Part shown: one piece after another, positions 4,430 through 7,501 of the stretch | Layout: every line of letters starts with the position of its first letter | How positions within the stretch are numbered: position 1 is the first letter of the stretch | NCBI GenBank assembly: GCA_001563995.1 | Contig: LKMV01000037.1 | Coordinates: forward strand, 1-7,501 | Length of the DNA stretch: 7,501 nucleotides | Direction of reading: 5' to 3' | Origin: Nanohaloarchaea archaeon PL-Br10_U2g16 | GTDB lineage: Archaea; Nanohalarchaeota; Nanosalinia; Nanosalinales; Nanosalinaceae | Translations under genes and position numbers: made by a program | The notes under the pieces: model-generated | Database searches by the model: none | Seen by the model: only the letters and a program-made list of their open reading frames with translations | What the model was told of the DNA's origin: nothing

Positions 4430-5590
4430 TTACCGTTCCCTGAGTTCGTTCTTAACTATCTCCGATAGCTCGGCGAGGTTGGATATTATTTCATCTATGT
4501 CCTCTCTGTTTGACTTAACACCGGTTTCAAGCTCCTTATTTTCTTCATCAATTGCTTGCCACAGCTCATCGATTTTTTTATCTAGCTGAGAAACCTCGGT
4601 ATCCACCTTAGAGTCTATATCAGCTGCCCTACTCTCAATCTTGTCAAACTTCTCCGAAGAATCTTCTTTAGCTCTTTCTTCAACCTCTTCTATCTCTTCT
4701 TCCAGTCTATCTATCCTCTTGTCTTCAAACTTCTTGCTTAACTCAGTCTCCAGCTCTTCAAGCCTGTTCTCCAGACTTCTATAGTTTAAATTATCTATTT
4801 TTGCTTCAAGCTTTCCAATCCTTTGTTCTATATCATCGTCATCGTCCAGCTCTAGCTCCCGCACCCTTTTCTCCAACCTATCTACTTTGGCAAGCTCTCT
4901 TGACTCTGTGGAGACCATCTTTTCCTCAAACTGTACTATCTTGTTTTCAAGGTTGTCAACACGTTTTTTCAGACCCATCTCCTTATCAGAGTCTTTTTTA
5001 AGCTCTTCAACAGTCTTTCCAACCTCCTCCATCGTAGACTGATGTTTCTCTCGGACATCATCTTGAGTGTCATCTGCAGTTTTTTCATCTAGCTCCATCT
5101 CTATCCCTCCTGTTTCCTCTGTTTCTTGAACTTCTTCTTCAGCCACGTCTTCTGCACCCGAATCAGTTTCAACATCTTCTACATCTTCCTTTGAGCTATG
5201 GACATGGCAGTAATCGCTTTCATCCTGTCTATCAAGAGAACATCTGTCCCCGCTCCTGGTTTTTGCCGCACATCTGTCATCTTGTTCATTAACAGCAGAA
5301 TTATCAGAACTTAAATCATTATCAAAAAGTTCTCCATTATCTATACCGTCTTCAGAATCTAGATCAAAGCTTTCATCTTCAGATTCCTGTTTAAGCCCCT
5401 CAACACGTTCTTTTAACTTCTTTCCTATTCCTGAGTCTGCTTCCCCTACCTCTTCTTTTATTTTTTCCGGGCTGGGATCTTCTTCACCTGTTATACTTTC
5501 GATCTGACTCTCTAAACTTTCACCTTCTTTTTCCAGCTGCTGTTTTAGACCTTCCTTCGCCTCCTTAAACCTTTCCTTTAGTCCCGACAT
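4430..5590 (-). CDS. Acidic coiled-coil protein with embedded CCCH zinc knuckle
   Basis: This is a 386-aa protein. The N-terminus is an amphipathic lysine/glutamate helix, with LKER...GLKQ appearing at about 4-17 and again at 59-67. An acidic linker follows. At 107-131 is a compact zinc motif, C107-x9-C117-x10-C128-x2-H131, with the text RCAAKTRSGDRC...YCHVH. This fits the small C-x-x-x-T-x-x-G-x-x-C...C-x-x-H knuckle seen in DUF5763-type proteins. A further acidic linker leads to a coiled coil from about 185 to the end, with clear heptads (KRVDNLENKI, RLEKRVREL, RIGKLEAKIDNL). There is no signal or TM segment. The function is unknown; the knuckle may bind DNA, RNA or protein while the coil oligomerises. 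The start ATG has a TATA box 27.5 bp upstream and no SD. It lies 67 bp after the second pilin. Confidence 0.85.
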   Translation of the reverse strand: MSGLKERFKEAKEGLKQQLEKEGESLESQIESITGEEDPSPEKIKEEVGEADSGIGKKLKERVEGLKQESEDESFDLDSEDGIDNGELFDNDLSSDNSAVNEQDDRCAAKTRSGDRCSLDRQDESDYCHVHSSKEDVEDVETDSGAEDVAEEEVQETEETGGIEMELDEKTADDTQDDVREKHQSTMEEVGKTVEELKKDSDKEMGLKKRVDNLENKIVQFEEKMVSTESRELAKVDRLEKRVRELELDDDDDIEQRIGKLEAKIDNLNYRSLENRLEELETELSKKFEDKRIDRLEEEIEEVEERAKEDSSEKFDKIESRAADIDSKVDTEVSQLDKKIDELWQAIDEENKELETGVKSNREDIDEIISNLAELSEIVKNELRER

Positions 5591-5613
5591 AATGGTATAA
5601 TTCGTTATAACAG

Positions 5614-5621
5614 TTATTAAA
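5614..5621 (-). promoter_or_regulatory. TATA box of the zinc-knuckle coiled-coil gene
   Basis: Minus-strand TTTAATAA is centred 27.5 bp before the ATG at 5590, so a leaderless start is predicted. The intervening sequence contains AT-rich symmetry (TATAA-TTCG-TTATA, 5596-5609) near the predicted transcription start. Confidence 0.5.
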
Positions 5622-5657
5622 CCTCAGGGAAATACATTTGCTACCATAAGACAACAT

Positions 5658-5948
5658 CTAGCTCTCACATTGAACAGAATCTCCAACATCTTCACTTCCG
5701 ACCGACCCCTGCACTCCATCTACCTCTATCTGTCCATCAACGTCTTCACATGCAGAGGGAACCGTCACTGAATCTCCGGTACCGTAACTACACTGAGACT
5801 GTAACTGGGAGACACATGACTGCTGGGCTGAACCCGTTATAACATCTGAAAGCCCTCCTTCCGCCATGAATACAACTATAGCGGAAGTTAAGAGAAGTAC
5901 TGAAGCGGTTACTACAAGGCCCAGAGTTTTGGACATTCCCTTTCTCAA
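5658..5948 (-). CDS. Small pilin-like protein, second of a tandem pair
   Basis: This protein of about 96 aa has a class III (prepilin-type) signal: a short basic head ending in RKG, then MSKTLGLVVTASVLLLTSAI and further hydrophobic residues to FMAEGG. Cleavage is expected after the Gly by an archaeal prepilin peptidase, and the hydrophobic helix would form the pilus core. The exported part has four cysteines in the spacing C-x7-C-x13-C-x26-C, nearly that of the upstream gene, so it is a paralogue. The frame is open to a GTG at 5957, but the GGTGA there (5958-5954) is itself an SD, 5 nt before TTG 5948. Starting at TTG gives MRKG, closest to the paralogue's MRRKG. The GTG start adds three residues and remains possible. 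It is probably translated from the same mRNA as the first pilin. Confidence 0.8.
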   Translation of the reverse strand: MRKGMSKTLGLVVTASVLLLTSAIVVFMAEGGLSDVITGSAQQSCVSQLQSQCSYGTGDSVTVPSACEDVDGQIEVDGVQGSVGSEDVGDSVQCES

Positions 5949-5953
5949 ACTAT

Positions 5954-5958
5954 TCACC
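5954..5958 (-). promoter_or_regulatory. SD site deciding the second pilin start
   Basis: GGTGA overlaps the stop codon of the first pilin (TAG, 5960-5958) and lies 5 nt before TTG 5948. The same pentamer precedes Alba and the micro-ORF. Its position fits translational coupling of the two pilins. Confidence 0.5.
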
Positions 5959-6254
5959 TATCGATTCCAGTCTCCACAGTTTACCTCTGAATTATCATCA
6001 CCTTCAAATGCTCTGTCGGAAACGCCCGGAATCGGATTGTTATCGTCATCCAAACAAGCGCTAGGCGTGTTGACATTAGCATTTGTAGCAGCACACTTGC
6101 CCTCTATAGCTCCTGTACAGCTACTTACAGATGTATCCGATCCTAGGTCCGCAAGTCCTCCCTGTACCATAAATATTACCGTAAGCGCTGTCATCATAAG
6201 GACGGATGCAGCAACAATCAATGCCAGTACCTGGGAAAGACCTTTCCTCCTCAT
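5958..6254 (-). CDS. Small pilin-like protein, first of a tandem pair
   Basis: This is a 98-aa protein with a class III signal peptide: MRRKG followed by LSQVLALIVAASVLMMTAL and hydrophobic residues to about 33. Prepilin peptidase should cut after Gly5. The exported domain of about 65 residues is acidic and has four cysteines (46, 54, 67, 93), probably two disulfides, with a shared PSAC block around the third. There is no Glu at mature position 5, unlike bacterial type IV pilins. It is short for an archaellin. It may be a pilus subunit, a minor pilin or an adhesin. The start ATG is leaderless, with a TATA box about 26-27 bp upstream, and its stop touches the next pilin. The gene has its own promoter after the Alba terminator. 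Confidence 0.85.
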   Translation of the reverse strand: MRRKGLSQVLALIVAASVLMMTALTVIFMVQGGLADLGSDTSVSSCTGAIEGKCAATNANVNTPSACLDDDNNPIPGVSDRAFEGDDNSEVNCGDWNR

Positions 6255-6276
6255 AAGGAAATATTGTCAACACCCG

Positions 6277-6284
6277 TATAAAAA
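6277..6284 (-). promoter_or_regulatory. TATA box of the pilin pair
   Basis: The minus strand reads TTTTTTATAC across 6285-6276, centred about 26-27 bp before ATG 6254. No SD precedes the ATG, in keeping with a leaderless message. Confidence 0.55.
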
Positions 6285-6320
6285 ACCTAAGAAAATACCC
6301 TCAGAACTGTCGAACCCATA

Positions 6321-6371
6321 ATAGAAAAATAAAAGGGCGTAAAAACCGCCTAACAGCCTTCTATCAAGGCT
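6321..6371 (-). terminator. Terminator after Alba
   Basis: Two stems occur in series on the minus strand. AGCCTT-GATAG-AAGGCT (6371-6355) overlaps the Alba stop codon. A short GGCG/CGCC hairpin (6350-6336) follows, and then the T-rich tract TTTTATTTTTCTAT. This should separate Alba from the pilin unit. Confidence 0.6.
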
Positions 6372-6645
6372 TAGCTAGATCGATCTGGATTGATGAAACG
6401 TTCAGCTCATCTCCTTCATCTGTATCGATCTTATCTGTATCGATTGAGATGTCCTCTACTTCTGCATCTTCTTCAAACTTGGTCTGGATCATCTCCGCTA
6501 CGTCGACAGCTCTTGAAATAGCTTTTCCTCTTGCTTTTACATGAACTGTCTCATGACCTTCACTAAACTGTGTGACTACTGCTAGTACGTAGCTCATTGC
6601 TGGTTTTGAACCGACATATACTGTATTGTCATCTTCTTCTGGCAT
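6364..6645 (-). CDS. albA: Chromatin / nucleic-acid-binding protein Alba
   Basis: This 93-aa protein is Alba, a small dimeric protein that coats DNA and RNA. The signature blocks are present: VYVGSKPAMSYVLAVVTQF (9-27), then KARGKAISRAVDVAEMI and the closing strand SSIQIDLAKP. The length is normal. Compared with Sulfolobus Alba (GKKP), the acetylatable Lys16 is Ser13 here, while the adjacent Lys17 is kept as Lys14. The protein is very acidic, about 22 Asp/Glu against 8 Lys/Arg, with the negative charge concentrated in the N-tail and the 57-78 segment. That fits salt-in adaptation but is unusual for a DNA-coating protein. The start is fixed by GGTGA 7 nt upstream and a TATA box about 40 bp upstream. 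Confidence 0.93.
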   Translation of the reverse strand: MPEEDDNTVYVGSKPAMSYVLAVVTQFSEGHETVHVKARGKAISRAVDVAEMIQTKFEEDAEVEDISIDTDKIDTDEGDELNVSSIQIDLAKP

Positions 6646-6652
6646 ACTGAAT

Positions 6653-6688
6653 TCACCTATCCTAACCTATCTACCAAATGATAAAAAG
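6653..6688 (-). promoter_or_regulatory. TATA box and SD of Alba
   Basis: Minus-strand CTTTTTAT (6688-6681) is centred 39.5 bp before the ATG and begins just past the upstream gene's stop. The SD GGTGA (6657-6653) is 7 nt before the ATG. A leader of roughly 12 nt is predicted. Confidence 0.6.
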
Positions 6689-7501
6689 CTAATCAGTACT
6701 GTAAGTATAGTTGAAACTGAAATCCATAGACTCTCTCTGTGCATCAGAGTTAAGCAAAAACTTCTCAGTATCCGAAATTTCATAGCTAGCCGTGAAATCT
6801 TCAGCAGTAACCTCTGCATCCCACTCATAATCATTCTCTAAACTCTCATCACAGTCTACGGTGTGCCTTTCTAAGTTTTTATCTACATCCCAGCTAGTTA
6901 CCTGTAGATCCATATCCGTAACCTCGACCCAGTCCTTCTCATATGGGTAACCTTCAATTCCCTCCTCTGCAGATTCCTTTAAATCACCGGCATCAAATGA
7001 TGAAGGTTTTATATCCCCTTTAAGATCCTCCACCATACCCTCCTTTCTATCTCTTGCTCTTTCACGAGTAATGCAAAGACCATCATCCTCATCACTATCA
7101 GTCCAGTCCTGATCCTTCCTCTTCTCACTGTCACTGAGATCATCTATACCCTCATATAGCTGCCCTCCTGCTTCCACCAACTGCAAAAATCTATTATCTT
7201 CGTGTTCTATCTCTATCTCTTCATCTACCTTCATATGTACCGTAGTTGTGGATGAAGGGCAGGAAATCCATGGATCTGAGAATTCAAGAGAGAACTCTCC
7301 TTCCTCATAGTCATCTACCTGGGCAGAATCAACCTCAGGGGCTGTACAATCTATTACTCTGTTCTGGTCGCTGGCTACATCCTTTATATCGGTTTTATAA
7401 TCTTGTTTTAAAGATTTAAAACCGAAGCTATCTCCTTCGCTATAGGATACCTCTCCAAACTCAAAACCTGCAATGTTTGTGGCATACTGCAGCTCTTTCT
7501 C
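6689..7501 (-). CDS. Uncharacterised acidic, probably exported protein (5' end outside window)
   Basis: The reading frame is open from the right edge to TAG at 6691-6689, giving 270 visible residues; the start lies outside the window. The ATG at 7234 is only an internal Met, because the frame continues upstream without a stop for 89 codons. The visible part has no TM segment. It has many short alternating polar/hydrophobic strands (for example FSLEFSDPWISC, VEVTDMDLQVTSWDV, SFNYTYSTD) and four cysteines spaced across the chain. A charged, probably disordered loop lies in the middle. This look suggests a beta-rich extracellular or cell-surface domain, and the neighbouring pilins make a pilin-like or secreted protein plausible. 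No family is recognised. Its 3' end is 44 bp from the Alba start. Confidence 0.8.
   Translation of the reverse strand, partial: EKELQYATNIAGFEFGEVSYSEGDSFGFKSLKQDYKTDIKDVASDQNRVIDCTAPEVDSAQVDDYEEGEFSLEFSDPWISCPSSTTTVHMKVDEEIEIEHEDNRFLQLVEAGGQLYEGIDDLSDSEKRKDQDWTDSDEDDGLCITRERARDRKEGMVEDLKGDIKPSSFDAGDLKESAEEGIEGYPYEKDWVEVTDMDLQVTSWDVDKNLERHTVDCDESLENDYEWDAEVTAEDFTASYEISDTEKFLLNSDAQRESMDFSFNYTYSTD

Noticed and set aside
5866..6321. 151-residue plus-strand frame across both pilins
   Set aside because: It runs antisense over two recognisable paralogous pilins, has no family resemblance, and its codon pattern is explained by the minus frames.
6626..6841. Plus-strand frame over the Alba promoter and the end of the truncated gene
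   Set aside because: It is antisense to regulatory sites and a longer real frame, with no start signals or domain.
1..7501. CRISPR array, insertion sequence, integrase or attachment site
   Set aside because: No regularly spaced direct repeats, transposase-like frame or terminal inverted repeats were found. No duplicated tRNA 3' end was seen in the window to suggest integration at the tRNA.

Overview
The window looks like archaeal chromosome, most probably from a salt-in halophile with a small, tightly packed genome (Nanohaloarchaeota-like). The reasoning is as follows. The proteins are marker archaeal families: elongation factor aEF-1beta, FEN-1 flap endonuclease and Alba. Nearly all of them are strongly acidic, including Alba, which is usually basic. 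GC is moderate by eye rather than the high GC of typical haloarchaea. Promoters are archaeal TATA boxes, several genes appear leaderless, and neighbouring genes touch or overlap. The lineage is an inference from composition and gene content.

Layout. At the left end (60-220, minus strand) is an intron-containing tRNA, best read as tRNA-Arg(GCG) with an 89-nt intron at position 37/38. A short intergenic stretch holds its promoter and a 15-codon micro-ORF with a Shine-Dalgarno site. Next come aEF-1beta (503-757) and a two-TM DUF4349-like membrane protein (819-1739) on the plus strand. A 46-aa AN1-like zinc-finger gene (1741-1881, minus) lies tail-to-tail with the membrane protein, one base apart. 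It diverges from FEN-1 (1921-2952, plus) through a 39-bp bidirectional promoter.

From 2945 to the right edge everything is on the minus strand. In transcription order (right to left) this is a 5'-truncated probable surface or secreted protein, Alba, two tandem four-cysteine mini-pilins, an acidic coiled-coil protein with an embedded C-C-C-H zinc knuckle, and a longer acidic coiled-coil protein with three 13-residue FG repeats at its N-terminus. The last gene overlaps the 3' end of FEN-1 by 8 bp.

Regulatory grammar. Two start classes are visible. Where the TATA box is centred about 27-29 bp from the start codon there is no SD, so the transcript should be leaderless (DUF4349-like, AN1-like, FEN-1, both coiled-coil genes, first pilin). 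Where it is centred about 40-42 bp away, an SD (GGTGA or GAGGT) lies 5-8 nt before the start (aEF-1beta, Alba). This grammar fixes the FEN-1 start at 1921 and suggests a TTG start for the second pilin.

The left half is informational housekeeping. The right half, pilins plus two acidic coiled-coil scaffolds, is the most likely home of something undescribed. A surface-appendage or envelope-associated module is plausible but unproven.
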